DNA of 64,000 bases from JBNAGF01 sp049801055 (GCF_049801055.1 NZ_JBNAGF010000005.1:186001-250000), one strand, 5' to 3'. Shown: positions 53,944-63,826, counted from the stretch's first letter. The notes: a model not told the origin generated them from the letters alone. Numbers and translations: made by a program.

Positions 53944-54504
53944 ATGACCGACGTCACGATCAACAACCTGCGCGGGCCCGACGGGCGCTTCCTCCCAGGC
54001 AACCGGCCTCCGAGGTCCACGGGCCGGCCTCCCGGATCCAAGGGTGTCAATGCTCGCGCCGCGCATTTCGCGAATGAACGCCTGGAAGCCATGCTCGGCA
54101 AGGCTGCTGACGTGATCGACGCTGCCCTCGACGAAGGCGATACGCACGTCGCTACCTGGATCATCGACCGGGTTCGACCGCCCAAATCCGCCGACTTCCT
54201 GCACCTGTCCGCACCCAACGATCTCGAAACGCCGCAAGAGACCGTGGATGCCGCCAGAGAGGCAATTCTGGCGGCCGGGCGGGGAGAAGTGTCGATGAGC
54301 GAAGCTAAGGCCTACGTGGCGCTCATCGAGCGACTGGGCGGCATGCAGGGGTACCTCGAATTGGAGCGGTTGCGGGCGATGGTCGAGGAGCTGAAGTGTT
54401 CGGAGACCAAATCGGTTCGTGTCCTTGATCAGAGCCACATTCCGCCTGAAAGCAGAGTGCGTTGGGGACAGGGTATTTCGAAGCTAGCCTCGGATGAATC
54501 CTAA
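53944..54504 (+). CDS. DUF5681-like protein (phage small-terminase-like N-terminus)
   Basis: A 186-residue protein whose start RGPDGRFLPGNRP and RPPGSKGVNARAAHF resemble DUF5681 proteins of mobile elements and prophages. The middle is helical and acidic, and a basic C-terminus ends in WGQGISKLAS. No adjacent terminase or capsid gene is seen, so it is either a relic or an island-specific gene. Confidence 0.55.
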   Translation: MTDVTINNLRGPDGRFLPGNRPPRSTGRPPGSKGVNARAAHFANERLEAMLGKAADVIDAALDEGDTHVATWIIDRVRPPKSADFLHLSAPNDLETPQETVDAAREAILAAGRGEVSMSEAKAYVALIERLGGMQGYLELERLRAMVEELKCSETKSVRVLDQSHIPPESRVRWGQGISKLASDES

Positions 54505-55208
54505 GTTCGAACCGTCGTAGCAGGCATGCCTCGAGTGAGAAGCGAGATGCCATCCGGCAAGTATGAAATTGAAACAGCGGCACGACAACACGCGATCTTT
54601 GCCGGTTACGAGGTCGAAAATACCCTTCGCCACCTGTCCAGGTAAGGCACACTTGGATCGCCGCATCGCTGAAGCTCTGTTGCCGACCGCGCTTAGTCTG
54701 AAAGCAGACATTGCCCCAGTTCAGGTTGTTCCAGATTTTCAGTCAGTTGGCCTGCCCAGCGGACCTTTGGTGGTTGGAACCGGCAGTCGGGTGAACTTGG
54801 TGGCAAAGTCGGCTCCGAGCCCATAACTGAAGTGAGCCGGGCGAAATGTTCGCGGGTGCAGAAACACGACCGACCGAGGCACTCAGCTGCATCGCAGAAG
54901 TAAAAGCGGCCGTTCATGCAACGTGCAGCGAAATTTGAGGTGCCAAGGTCCGAGTTGCGGACATAGCTGCCACTCAGTTTTAGTGCTTGTAAGGCTGTTA
55001 TGCGGTTCGAGATTTTGTTGTCAGGACCCGTCGCGAAGAACCCAAGTCTGAATTAGGAGAAAACGAGATCATCGAAAATCTCAAGCTGTAGCTGCTTAAG
55101 TACCGATGGACCAAGTCAAAAGAAGCGGTTGACCGAGGCAAATCTACACCGGTTACGATCCCACATGGAGGTTTCCATGACGCCGCTGGAATTGCAGATG
55201 ACAAAACT
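54505..55208. other. Gene-free stretch within the island
   Basis: About 700 bases with only short open frames of non-protein composition. No RNA gene, hairpin terminator or repeat could be supported. Confidence 0.3.
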
Positions 55209-56645
55209 TTACCATGTAAAACGGATACCGCCGGCTAAGACCTGAACATCCTGGTACTGCCTCACGGTTCCGTCAATCTGGTACGTGCGATAGGTTGCGT
55301 AGATCTGGGCTTGATTGGCGTTGATGTCCTGGACCAACGCAATTCCCTGTGAGTTCGAACCACTTGCTCCCGAGGCTGGATTGGAGCTGGTGTAGAAGTC
55401 GATGGAAAGTGCGGTACCTCCCCACTTAATAAAATTCTGAATCAAGCCGAGTTTGCCGTACGCATAACTGCCGTCGTCGCTGTTGGTGCCTGCGGCGAAT
55501 GTCAGGTTCAACCCGGTGTGATCGTCGATCATTGCCAATGAGCCCGACAGAAAATCGGGTGACTTGTCGTTGAACGCATACCCGATCCCGGTTTTGACAC
55601 GGAACTGACGCCATTTTGTTTCATAGCGAAGGGCAGCGTCTGCATAGGTGTTGTCGTTGTTGTCCTGAAGCACCTCTGTGCCCAACGAGACCGACCAGGA
55701 TAAACCGTTCTCGGCCTGACTGTCATAGCGCACTCGGAACCGCCGGGACGCCTCAAAGGTCGGAAAGAAGGTTTCCAATCCCTGAGAACTGGTCATGCCA
55801 TCGGAAAAAACGGCCAGTTCACCCGATGCGGTGTCGCCAACGCTGTTGGTCGCCGTAACCGTGGTGTTTGAAAAATCGAAGCCGGTGATGCCGTCAGCCG
55901 CCATGTTTCCCTGGCCCAAGGAGAAAAACCCGACACCTGGCACCGACAGGCGTACTTCGGCCTTGCGGAGCAGTGTTCGGTTCCAATCCGTGGTCTCCTC
56001 AGGTGGCCCAATGCCGAACAAGCTATCATAGTCCGTGCGACGCAGTCCGGTCTCGATGTTGGCGAAAATCCCAATCCCGTTGTTCAAATCTGACTCTAGC
56101 CGCAAACCCAGGCGCCCAGGGGAATTCGCGTTGTCCCGGACCGAAGTGATGGTTTCAAACCCATCATCATAGTTCAGATACATCGGATTGAGCTGACCGT
56201 AGAACGATAGAAGTGTGTTCTTGGCCAACTGCCAGTTAAAGAAGTTCTCAAATCGGCTGTGACGTTTCTTGATCCGATCGCGCCAGCTTTCCGACCAGTT
56301 TTGCGCCCAGTCATTTGCGTCCTGAAGGACCTCATGTACATCTTGTGACTGGGCCAAAACTACAAACGGATTGAGCGACAGCGCTGCAGCCAACAAACCG
56401 ACCAGCAAAACACGCGAAAGTTCCCTGTGCCATTGCTTTCTGCAAACCTGCTCCAGGAAAACCAGATGCTCCTCAATATTCCTATTGCGAATGTCCAAGG
56501 TCGGGGTAACTGATGGCTGATAATCCCTGCATTGCAGTGTACGGGCGTCCTCCTGCCGCAATTCGTGCGGCGGTGTGCGATACCGGTTTGGATTACCGAG
56601 AGATCCTGCAACAGACGCTATGCCTGACAATCTAACTTGCGACAC
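55209..56645 (-). CDS. Outer membrane porin-like beta-barrel protein
   Basis: The frame encodes up to 478 residues. A hydrophobic export signal (SRVLLVGLLAAALSLNPFVV then LAQS) lies at about residues 77-100, unusually far from the first possible start; the rest is a beta barrel (FSLGQGNMAADGITGFDF, SWSVSLGTEV) ending in GGIRFTW with the expected terminal aromatic residue. It resembles porins with Q/GMAADG-type loops. The only start before the signal without a gap is a GTG at 56645, overlapping the MscS gene's stop by 14 bases. The real start is unclear, and a non-canonical CTG near the signal is possible. Confidence 0.7.
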   Translation of the reverse strand: MSQVRLSGIASVAGSLGNPNRYRTPPHELRQEDARTLQCRDYQPSVTPTLDIRNRNIEEHLVFLEQVCRKQWHRELSRVLLVGLLAAALSLNPFVVLAQSQDVHEVLQDANDWAQNWSESWRDRIKKRHSRFENFFNWQLAKNTLLSFYGQLNPMYLNYDDGFETITSVRDNANSPGRLGLRLESDLNNGIGIFANIETGLRRTDYDSLFGIGPPEETTDWNRTLLRKAEVRLSVPGVGFFSLGQGNMAADGITGFDFSNTTVTATNSVGDTASGELAVFSDGMTSSQGLETFFPTFEASRRFRVRYDSQAENGLSWSVSLGTEVLQDNNDNTYADAALRYETKWRQFRVKTGIGYAFNDKSPDFLSGSLAMIDDHTGLNLTFAAGTNSDDGSYAYGKLGLIQNFIKWGGTALSIDFYTSSNPASGASGSNSQGIALVQDINANQAQIYATYRTYQIDGTVRQYQDVQVLAGGIRFTW

Positions 56646-57618
56646 TATCGTCCGCTTCCACTTCGGCTGCCACTACCAATTTGTCCTGGGCAGCTGCATC
56701 ATCCTGAGCCTCTACTGAGACCGAGCGCCGCGCGAAGTCGATGCCGTTTGAGGCAAACGCTTCCTGCAACCTTTTGTAGATTTCGCGCCGGGCGAGAAAT
56801 TGCTCGCCCGGGACTGACGTGAACTTGACCCGCACCGTCAGGCCAAACAGGTCGATATCGTAAATGCCCTGGAACTTTAACGGTTCAATGAAGCCGGGAC
56901 CGAATTCCGGGTCCTGCATCAGGTCAGCAGAAACTTTTTTGACGATTTTCTTGACCTTCATCACATCGGTGTCGTGCGGCAAATGAAAGATCAGTTTGAT
57001 GATGACCCAGTCCCGGCTCAAGTTCGACACCGCGTCAATCGCGCCATAGGGAAGCGTTTGCAGGGCGCCTCGATGGTGTCTGATTTGCATGGACCGGAGC
57101 GAAATGTGTTCGACCGTTCCCCGCCTTTCCCCGATCTCGACATACTCTCCGATGCGGAAAGCATCGTCGAACACGAAGAAGATGCCAGCCAGAATATCCT
57201 TGAGCAGGCTTTGCGCCCCCATACCCAAAACGATGCCGACAATTCCGGCCCCGGCCAGCATTGGCGCAATCTTGACGCCAAGTTCGGCAAGTGCCGCCAA
57301 TCCGGCGATAACGATGGTGAAGGTAATCAGAATGGCCCGCACCAGCGGTATCACGCTTAGTGCACGCGGCGATTGCACTTGTTCGCCGTAAAAATCGGAC
57401 TGGATGTCGAAGTGAGACAGCAGATAGCGCCGGAGAACGGCCAGCAATCCGAGCGACAGTACACTGCCGCTCAGAAGAAGCAGGAGCACTCTGGTGGTGG
57501 GGGTGATCTGCTTGGTTTCGCTGTGCAAAAGAACACCTCCCAATGTAACTTCAGCGATGAGCAGGGCGATCGAACCCAATCCGACGACCCACCAGTACAG
57601 GTTCTTGGGAATGATCAT
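56632..57618 (-). CDS. Mechanosensitive channel of small conductance (MscS) family
   Basis: A 328-residue membrane protein with an N-terminal pair of hydrophobic helices and the MscS pore block: AGAGIVGIVLGMGAQSLLKD near residue 123, then the FRIGEYVEIGERRGTVEHIS beta domain. It opens under membrane tension to release solutes. The tail is acidic. Upstream neighbour of the porin-like gene, with overlapping ends. It is probably cargo of the island or a local chromosomal gene. Confidence 0.9.
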   Translation of the reverse strand: MIIPKNLYWWVVGLGSIALLIAEVTLGGVLLHSETKQITPTTRVLLLLLSGSVLSLGLLAVLRRYLLSHFDIQSDFYGEQVQSPRALSVIPLVRAILITFTIVIAGLAALAELGVKIAPMLAGAGIVGIVLGMGAQSLLKDILAGIFFVFDDAFRIGEYVEIGERRGTVEHISLRSMQIRHHRGALQTLPYGAIDAVSNLSRDWVIIKLIFHLPHDTDVMKVKKIVKKVSADLMQDPEFGPGFIEPLKFQGIYDIDLFGLTVRVKFTSVPGEQFLARREIYKRLQEAFASNGIDFARRSVSVEAQDDAAAQDKLVVAAEVEADDSVAS

Positions 57619-57822
57619 GTCATTCGACGCCTTTACTTTGCAGCCGGGCGATAAGGTGTAGCAGCGCCTGACGCCGTAGCGACCAGCGCCGAGCCGCAGG
57701 TCCAGAATTGGCGTCTCATGACGTCTTTATCGCGCCTGTAGTAGTTGATCTGCATACTTTTTCTCCGCGCAATAACCCGGATCGAAGGCCCCCTGCCTCG
57801 CAGGACAGAAGGCCCTCTTTCT

Positions 57823-60324
57823 TTAGTCGCTGGCGCGCTGCATCGCGTCTTCGAGTCGTTTCTTGTCGGCGTCGCTCAGTTCGGGACGGTCGATCTTGAG
57901 TGTCAGCTTGTCGAGCTTGGCGGTCAGCTTGAACGGCGGGAGGTAATCCGCGTCGTAGACACCGGTCAACGTGTCCTGTCCGATGTCGAAGGACTCGTCC
58001 CATTGCAGGATGACGGGGATGGTGTGCTTCATCTTCTTTGCCGCAACAACCTTGCCATCGACGCTGAGCGTGCCAGTGCCGCCCTGTCCGATACCGCTGG
58101 AATCGCCATATGCCAGCGTGCCGTCACCGAGGCCGTCGTACTTGAAGTCGAACACGACGGTGTGTTTGCCGGGGCTCAGTACCTCATCACCCTGCCACTG
58201 GATGCGCTCCAGGTTCAGCATGTTCCAGGTGAAGGTCGGCTTGCCGTCCTTGAGGTAGAACCCGTAGCCCGCGAACCGGCCACCCGAAGTCACGATCATG
58301 CCTTTGGCACTCCCTTCGGGCACCTCGATTTCGGCGGTGAAGGTGTAAGAGCTGTTCAGGATGCTGGGCGAGTCGCCCTGTGGAACGCCAATCATCGGCT
58401 GGGTATAGACGAACTCGCTGCGGCCTGCGGTTATTGAGGGGCGCGGCTTGGCAAGGCGCGTGGTCACCGAGGCGTCCAGCGGGAACACCTGGTACTTCTT
58501 GGCTTCCTCGATGAAGATCGCCTTCAGCTCCTCTACCTTCTCAGGGTGGTCCTTGGCCACGTCCTTTTGCTGGTTCATGTCCGTTCTCAAGTCATACAAC
58601 TGGAACACCTGGTTGTTGAGCGGGTCGGGGTTGGGTGTCTTGGGGGTTTCCCAAGGCATCCGGTTGACCTTGGTGCTCAGCCACCAACCTTCGTGATAAA
58701 GCCCCCACTGGCCCATCATCTCGAAATACTGGGTGCGGTGACGGCTCGGGGCCTTCGCGTTCTCCTTGTCGAAGGTATAGGCAAAGCTGGTGCCTTCGAT
58801 CGGGGACTGGATGATCCCGTCGACGATCTGCGGCTCACCGATACCGGCCACTTCAAGGATGGTCGGCACGACGTCGATTACATGCATGAACTGGTCGCGC
58901 ATCCCGCCTTTGTCGGTGATGCCATTGGGCCACGCGACAACCATGTTCTGACGCACACCGCCAAGACGATTGGCATTCTGCTTGAAGTAATCGAACGGCG
59001 TGTCAAAGGCCCAGGACCAACCGGCGGACATGTGGTTATAGGTCGCCTCGGTGCCCCAGTCGTCATACCACTGCAGTTGGGTTTCTGCAGGCATCGCCGA
59101 AATCCCGTTGAACCACGCCACCTCATTCGGGGTGCCCATCGGGCCGCCTTCGGCCGAAGTGCCGTTGTCACCGTTGATGTAGATCACGAGCGTGTCGTCC
59201 AGCTTGCCCAGATCCGCAACGGCATCGACCACACGGCCAATCTCGTGATCGGTATAGGCGGCATAGGCGGCGAACACCTCGACCTGGCGGATGAACAACT
59301 TCTTTTCGTTATCCGTCAACTGGGCCCAGGGTTTGATCTTGTCGGCCGGCCACGGTGTCATGGTCGCGTCCTGCGGGACAAGACCAAGTTTCTTCTGGTT
59401 GTCAAAGATGGTCTGGCGCAGGGCCTCATAACCATCGTCGAACAGGTTCATCGCCTCGATCTTTTTCACCCACTCCTTGGTAGGATGGTGCGGCGCATGG
59501 GTGGCGCCCGGCGCGTATTTCACGAAGAACGGCTTGTCCGGATCGATCTGGTGCAAGCGCGTGATATGCGCAATCGCATCATCCGCCATGCCGGTGATCA
59601 GGTTCCATTCCGGATCGCCTTTGAAGGGATAGATCTGCGTCGTGTTGCGGAACAGGTTGGGTTGCCATTGGTTGGCATCGCCCCCAACGAACCCATAGAA
59701 ATACTCAAACCCCAGACCGGTGGGCCACTGGTCAAACGGGCCGGCTTGACTGGCGGTAAAGGACGGCGTGTTGTGGTCCTTGCCGAACCACGAGGTGGCA
59801 TAGCCGTTTTCCAGCAAGATGCGCCCGATCGTGGCCTTGTTGTCTGGGATGATGCTGTTGTAGCCGGGAAAACCCGTCGACTGCTCGGAAATCACGCCAA
59901 AACCCACCGAATGGTGGTTGCGCCCGGTGATCAAAGCTGCCCGCGTAGGCGAGCAAAGCGCAGTGGAGTGGATGTTGGTATAGCTCAGCCCCTCGGCCGC
60001 CAGTTCATCCATCGTATCGGTCGGGATCACGCCGCCAAAGGTGCTGGGTATCCCGAAACCGGCGTCATCAAGGATGATCAGCAACACGTTCGGTGCGTCT
60101 TCGGGCGGCACCACACTGGGCGGCCAGAACTCTGTCGACTTGAGCACTTGTGGTTCGATCTTGCCGCCGAATTTCGCTTCCGGCGGAGGCAATTGCCGGC
60201 CATCAATTGTGGTGGTCGCACCCGGCGACCCGAGCGGCACGTCTGATAATCCGGGTGTTGCCGATTGCATCAGCAATACGCCCCCGGAAAAAACGGCGGT
60301 CAGGATGGAGGATCTATAACCCAT
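57823..60324 (-). CDS. Large exported arylsulfatase
   Basis: A formylglycine-dependent arylsulfatase of 833 residues. The signal peptide is followed by LLIILDDAGFGIPSTFGGV and the active-site motif C-S-P-T-R at residues 124-128. Further blocks include WFGKDHNTP and YINGDNGTSAEGGP. About 270 C-terminal residues form a beta-rich domain (SSYTFTAEIEVPEGS, GKHTVVFDFKYDG) like those in large bacterial arylsulfatases. Start at 60324 follows AGGAG by seven bases; the frame extends upstream without similarity. Divergent from an AraC regulator. Substrate unknown; sulfated algal or aromatic compounds are plausible. Confidence 0.9.
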   Translation of the reverse strand: MGYRSSILTAVFSGGVLLMQSATPGLSDVPLGSPGATTTIDGRQLPPPEAKFGGKIEPQVLKSTEFWPPSVVPPEDAPNVLLIILDDAGFGIPSTFGGVIPTDTMDELAAEGLSYTNIHSTALCSPTRAALITGRNHHSVGFGVISEQSTGFPGYNSIIPDNKATIGRILLENGYATSWFGKDHNTPSFTASQAGPFDQWPTGLGFEYFYGFVGGDANQWQPNLFRNTTQIYPFKGDPEWNLITGMADDAIAHITRLHQIDPDKPFFVKYAPGATHAPHHPTKEWVKKIEAMNLFDDGYEALRQTIFDNQKKLGLVPQDATMTPWPADKIKPWAQLTDNEKKLFIRQVEVFAAYAAYTDHEIGRVVDAVADLGKLDDTLVIYINGDNGTSAEGGPMGTPNEVAWFNGISAMPAETQLQWYDDWGTEATYNHMSAGWSWAFDTPFDYFKQNANRLGGVRQNMVVAWPNGITDKGGMRDQFMHVIDVVPTILEVAGIGEPQIVDGIIQSPIEGTSFAYTFDKENAKAPSRHRTQYFEMMGQWGLYHEGWWLSTKVNRMPWETPKTPNPDPLNNQVFQLYDLRTDMNQQKDVAKDHPEKVEELKAIFIEEAKKYQVFPLDASVTTRLAKPRPSITAGRSEFVYTQPMIGVPQGDSPSILNSSYTFTAEIEVPEGSAKGMIVTSGGRFAGYGFYLKDGKPTFTWNMLNLERIQWQGDEVLSPGKHTVVFDFKYDGLGDGTLAYGDSSGIGQGGTGTLSVDGKVVAAKKMKHTIPVILQWDESFDIGQDTLTGVYDADYLPPFKLTAKLDKLTLKIDRPELSDADKKRLEDAMQRASD

Positions 60325-60404
60325 CGCGTTTCTCCTATGGCTTCCTCCGGTCCTGCGGCCGGAGCGTGTGAAAGGTGCGCCCGAAAATTCCGCGAAAGCG
60401 CTTT

Positions 60405-60444
60405 GCAGGACTTGATACTGATCAATGTTTCCCGCAGGATTTGA
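60405..60444. promoter_or_regulatory. Direct repeat in the arylsulfatase/AraC intergenic region
   Basis: GCAGGACTTGA (60405-60415) and GCAGGATTTGA (60434-60444) are 10/11 identical direct repeats 29 bases apart. AraC proteins often bind tandem direct half sites; this lies between the divergent genes. Confidence 0.45.
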
Positions 60445-60483
60445 CTTCACAGGCCAAATTGTGAGTCCGTTGGAGGCCCCCGA

Positions 60484-61533
60484 ATGCCACAATCCATTCC
60501 CTTGATCCGCGCGGCCTCTATTGCGCCGATGCGGCGCTGGCTGAGGGAGATCGGCCACAGTCCCGAGCCGTTTCTTGCGACAGCGGGCTTGTCCTGGGTC
60601 CCTGAAGACGATCCCTACCTCCCAATCCCTCTTCGTGGGGTTGTGGCGCTCCTTGTCGAAATCTCTCGGAGGATCGGCCCCGATGCGCCCTGCAGAATGG
60701 TCAAAGGACGGGGTGGATACGAAATCGGACTGATCGGAGCAGCGGCGCTCTGCGGTCCAACGGTACGCGAAGGCTTCCAGCGTCTTGCCCGTTCGATGCC
60801 ACGTCACTGCACCCATGAAATGTTTGTCGTACTGGACGAAGGAGACGGACTACATATTCGCGATGGGTGGGCGATGGATATGGGAGACACTGAGGTTCTG
60901 CACTTCGTTCAGCAATACGTTGCCGCCTTGGTCGACATGATTTGCAGTGTCGCGTCCGGAGCATCGCCCAGTGCAGATCGCGTCGAGATCGTGCCACACC
61001 CGACGGCAGGCCTCGCACATTTGCGACCTTGGTTGGGTGACAGGGTGCTGGCCGCCAAGGACCGCGCGCTCGACGTGGTCGTAAGCAATGAAGTCGCAGC
61101 AAAACAGTTCACGGATGCCGTGCAAAGAGAAGCGCTCTTACAATCTGAGCCAGATGGAAACCGCCTTCGGGAGGTAAACTGCCTGTCCGAGGATGTGGCC
61201 ACGCTTGTTTCCAGCATGTTGCCCCGGACCACCCCACTCCTGGAGAAGGTGGCCGCTTCCGCAGGCGTCAGCAGCAGAACGCTCAGGCGGCACCTCCAGG
61301 AGGAAGGCACGAGTTTCTCGGATATCGTCGAACGCACAAGATCGCAGATTGCGGTGGACCGGATGCAGAGCGAACCCGGGACCCCACTGGGGGATATCGC
61401 TGCCGAATTGGGGTACTCCGATCAATCAACGTTGACGAGGATGGTCAAACGATGGACGGGTCACACTCCGAGCGAGTTTAAAAAAACTCATCGGGTTGAC
61501 GATCATACCGGCAATCCAATTGGCTTGCCGTGA
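60484..61533 (+). CDS. AraC family regulator (OruR-like)
   Basis: A 349-residue AraC-type regulator. The N-terminal domain matches the OruR-type ligand or dimer domain, and the C-terminus has SAGVSSRTLRRHLQEEGTS and GDIAAELGYSDQSTLTRMV then KRWTGHTPSEFKK. GGAGG lies just before the ATG. Divergent from the large arylsulfatase, so a sulfated inducer is plausible. Confidence 0.88.
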   Translation: MPQSIPLIRAASIAPMRRWLREIGHSPEPFLATAGLSWVPEDDPYLPIPLRGVVALLVEISRRIGPDAPCRMVKGRGGYEIGLIGAAALCGPTVREGFQRLARSMPRHCTHEMFVVLDEGDGLHIRDGWAMDMGDTEVLHFVQQYVAALVDMICSVASGASPSADRVEIVPHPTAGLAHLRPWLGDRVLAAKDRALDVVVSNEVAAKQFTDAVQREALLQSEPDGNRLREVNCLSEDVATLVSSMLPRTTPLLEKVAASAGVSSRTLRRHLQEEGTSFSDIVERTRSQIAVDRMQSEPGTPLGDIAAELGYSDQSTLTRMVKRWTGHTPSEFKKTHRVDDHTGNPIGLP

Positions 61534-62072
61534 TCGAAATCGCATCACTATCATTGATGGTTCGGAGAATTCGTCGGGGAAAAGACTTGCATTCTCAAAG
61601 GGAGAACTTGACTTGCCCCAGAAGGCGGAAGGTCGCCATTGATGACAAATTTCAGGCAGATACCTATTCTGCGCTGGCAGTTTGCTCGCGGCGCTTGACG
61701 CCTGCTGTTCGTGACGCAGCAACCGACACTTTGGGCTCGGAGCGGCCTTGCGGCTGCGCCGCGGGGCAAGCCTGGACCACGCTTCAAAATCAGCCATTCG
61801 CGAAACGCAGATATTCCACCCATTTCTAAGGCGTGTCCTGGTTCTCGGACATTCAGCGGTTGGAAGCAGCCCCTCGACAGCATGGGCCCGAACGACGGCA
61901 CCGAGCCCTTTGCAGACGTCATACCGCAACCCTGTTGCTGCAACTGCATCCGGCCGTTCGCAGCCCAAAGCAGACCCGGAGCTTTGTCCATGAGAGCGGC
62001 TAAAGATCTTGTTGAATGCCACAAAGGGTGTGCTGGTCAGAGGAGCATCAGGTGGAGGCTGTTCTAGCAGGC
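61534..62072. other. Gene-free stretch, possibly decayed
   Basis: About 540 bases between convergent genes. Minus-strand open frames lack recognisable domains and look shuffled; this may be a decayed gene downstream of the barrel protein gene, but no assignment can be made. Confidence 0.3.
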
Positions 62073-62180
62073 TCACTGTGCTGCGGCCTCTTGTGCATTT
62101 ACCACCCCTGAGGCGATCATCGCAAAATAGGAGGCGGGGAGCGCTATGCCCAGGCAAAGCAGGTTCCAGGACCGTGGCAT
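62073..62180 (-). CDS. Possible 35-residue exported peptide
   Basis: ATG at 62180, three bases after the barrel gene's stop, opens a short frame whose product is mostly a signal-peptide-like hydrophobic run (NLLCLGIALPASYFAM, then VNAQEAAAQ). It may be a real micro-protein or the stump of a decayed exported gene. No good ribosome binding site. Confidence 0.25.
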   Translation of the reverse strand: MPRSWNLLCLGIALPASYFAMIASGVVNAQEAAAQ

Positions 62181-62183
62181 TCT

Positions 62184-62984
62184 TTAAAACCTGAACTTCA
62201 CCCCCAAGACCGGGCCGTGCTGGGACACATCATATGCAAACGGCCCGGTTGACAGCGTGGTGCTGTAGTCGATGCTGTAGTAGCGCCAGCCGAAGAACAA
62301 CGAGGTTTTCTTCCAAGGGCGCCAGTCAACGCCGATATTGGCCCCCACTTGCAGGTCGTTGCCACCCGCGCCGAAGCCACCAAGGTCAAGCGAGGCAATA
62401 GCCGTCCACTGGTCGTTTAGAACCCACGTTCCGCGAGCGCCAATCACAGGTTCCCACCAGCCGACATCGCCACCGAGAACGGGCAAAGGCGCTGGGGCCG
62501 AAATCGTCACCTCTTGCCTGAGCTTATTGTAGCGAGCGCCAAACTGTAAGTCGAAGGCATACCGCTGGCCGTTGTTACCAATCGCATCCAAAACTTTGTA
62601 AGATGCCAGCAGGCCCAACCATTTCTGCCGTATATCCGCTTTGAACGTGGCTCCGCCTGGCGTTGGAAGGGCTCCGTCGGCCTCAAGCCCGACATAGTTG
62701 GCATCTAGTATGAAGCCCCAGTTGCCGCGCCATGCTTCGTACCGCCCGGCCAAGGCGAAATCGAGAAGGTTCAGAGCATCGCTGAGGTCGAGGTCCAGCG
62801 GAACACTTGTACCGGCAATGGTCGAGGTCCCGCTCGTTCGGGCCGGCAGAAAGGCATAAAGTGCCAGCGAGTGCCGCCATTCGGTTTCACTTTGCCCGGC
62901 AAGAGGGATCGCCTCGGCATCAGCGGTGGTGGAAAATGCGCCAAGCGCAACGGCGGCTAGCAGTGCCCTAGTTTTTGTGATCAT
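62184..62984 (-). CDS. Outer membrane beta-barrel protein of unknown role
   Basis: A 266-residue exported protein: signal peptide (LLAAVALGAFSTTADA), then alternating strands and a C-terminal GVKFRF, the closing signal for BamA-dependent insertion. WGFILDANYVGLEA and WKKTSLFFGWRYYSIDYS are typical barrel strands. It is divergent from a TetR regulator. Function unknown. Confidence 0.7.
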   Translation of the reverse strand: MITKTRALLAAVALGAFSTTADAEAIPLAGQSETEWRHSLALYAFLPARTSGTSTIAGTSVPLDLDLSDALNLLDFALAGRYEAWRGNWGFILDANYVGLEADGALPTPGGATFKADIRQKWLGLLASYKVLDAIGNNGQRYAFDLQFGARYNKLRQEVTISAPAPLPVLGGDVGWWEPVIGARGTWVLNDQWTAIASLDLGGFGAGGNDLQVGANIGVDWRPWKKTSLFFGWRYYSIDYSTTLSTGPFAYDVSQHGPVLGVKFRF

Positions 62985-63247
62985 TACTGTCTCCTCAGTT
63001 CATCATCTTTCAATCGATTTTCGGTCACTGCACGCCAGCGGCCGCTCGGTAGATCGTGCCGAAATGCCCTCGAAGATCGGAATCTCTGTTGTTGTTGGCG
63101 ATTCTTCCCAGGTGCCGCTCATGGCGTCGGCCAAGTCATCGCTTGAACGCCTATCGGTTGGCACTGGCACATCCCCTCGAATCAATCCATTTTATAAACG
63201 CATTCGTCTAGTTGAGAGAAATATCTCCGTGCTGTAAACCTGTGAAA

Positions 63248-63826
63248 ATGACACAGATCAAACAAAGCGGCGGCACGCGCAAGCCACGGGTCAGCAAATC
63301 TGACTGGCTCAAAATGGCACTGGATGTCCTTGAGGAAGGCGGCATTAACGCGGTTCGCGTCGAGCACCTTGCAAGCCGGCTGAATGTGGCCAAGAGCGGC
63401 TTTTATTACCATTTTCGAGACCGTGAAGATCTGTGCGACAAACTCCTAGATCACTGGCTCACGCTCGACGGCACACCGTTCTTCAAAGAACGGATGCGCG
63501 AAGAAGCCTCTCCCGTCGAACGTCTTCGTACTATCAGCGAAGTGGTCGACAGGGTCGGCCTTAGCCGCTACGACACGGCGATCCGTCAATGGTCCAGACG
63601 GGACCCAAAGGTCAGGCGCATCTGGAAGGCCGAGATGCTGAAACGCCTGGCCCACATCAGGGGATTGTTTGCTGAACTTGGGTTCGAGGGCGATGACCTC
63701 GAAGTTCGCACCCGCACATATGTCGCCTATCAGGTCAGTGACAGAGACATCTTTGGTGATCTCTCCCATAAGGAGCGTTCAAAGCTGCGCGAATTGAGAA
63801 TTGATCTGCTCACCAGTCCAAATTGA
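63248..63826 (+). CDS. TetR family transcriptional regulator
   Basis: A 192-residue TetR-type regulator. The helix-turn-helix reads VEHLASRLNVAKSGFYYHFR near residue 40, followed by the helical ligand domain. ATG at 63248 starts MTQIKQSGGTRKPRV; the frame extends 12 residues upstream. It is divergent from the barrel protein gene, which it may regulate, and precedes the gene at the window edge. Confidence 0.88.
   Translation: MTQIKQSGGTRKPRVSKSDWLKMALDVLEEGGINAVRVEHLASRLNVAKSGFYYHFRDREDLCDKLLDHWLTLDGTPFFKERMREEASPVERLRTISEVVDRVGLSRYDTAIRQWSRRDPKVRRIWKAEMLKRLAHIRGLFAELGFEGDDLEVRTRTYVAYQVSDRDIFGDLSHKERSKLRELRIDLLTSPN

Noticed and set aside
58546..60246. 566-codon plus-strand frame opposite the large arylsulfatase
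   Set aside because: Antisense shadow of a sulfatase with intact signatures; composition is not protein-like.
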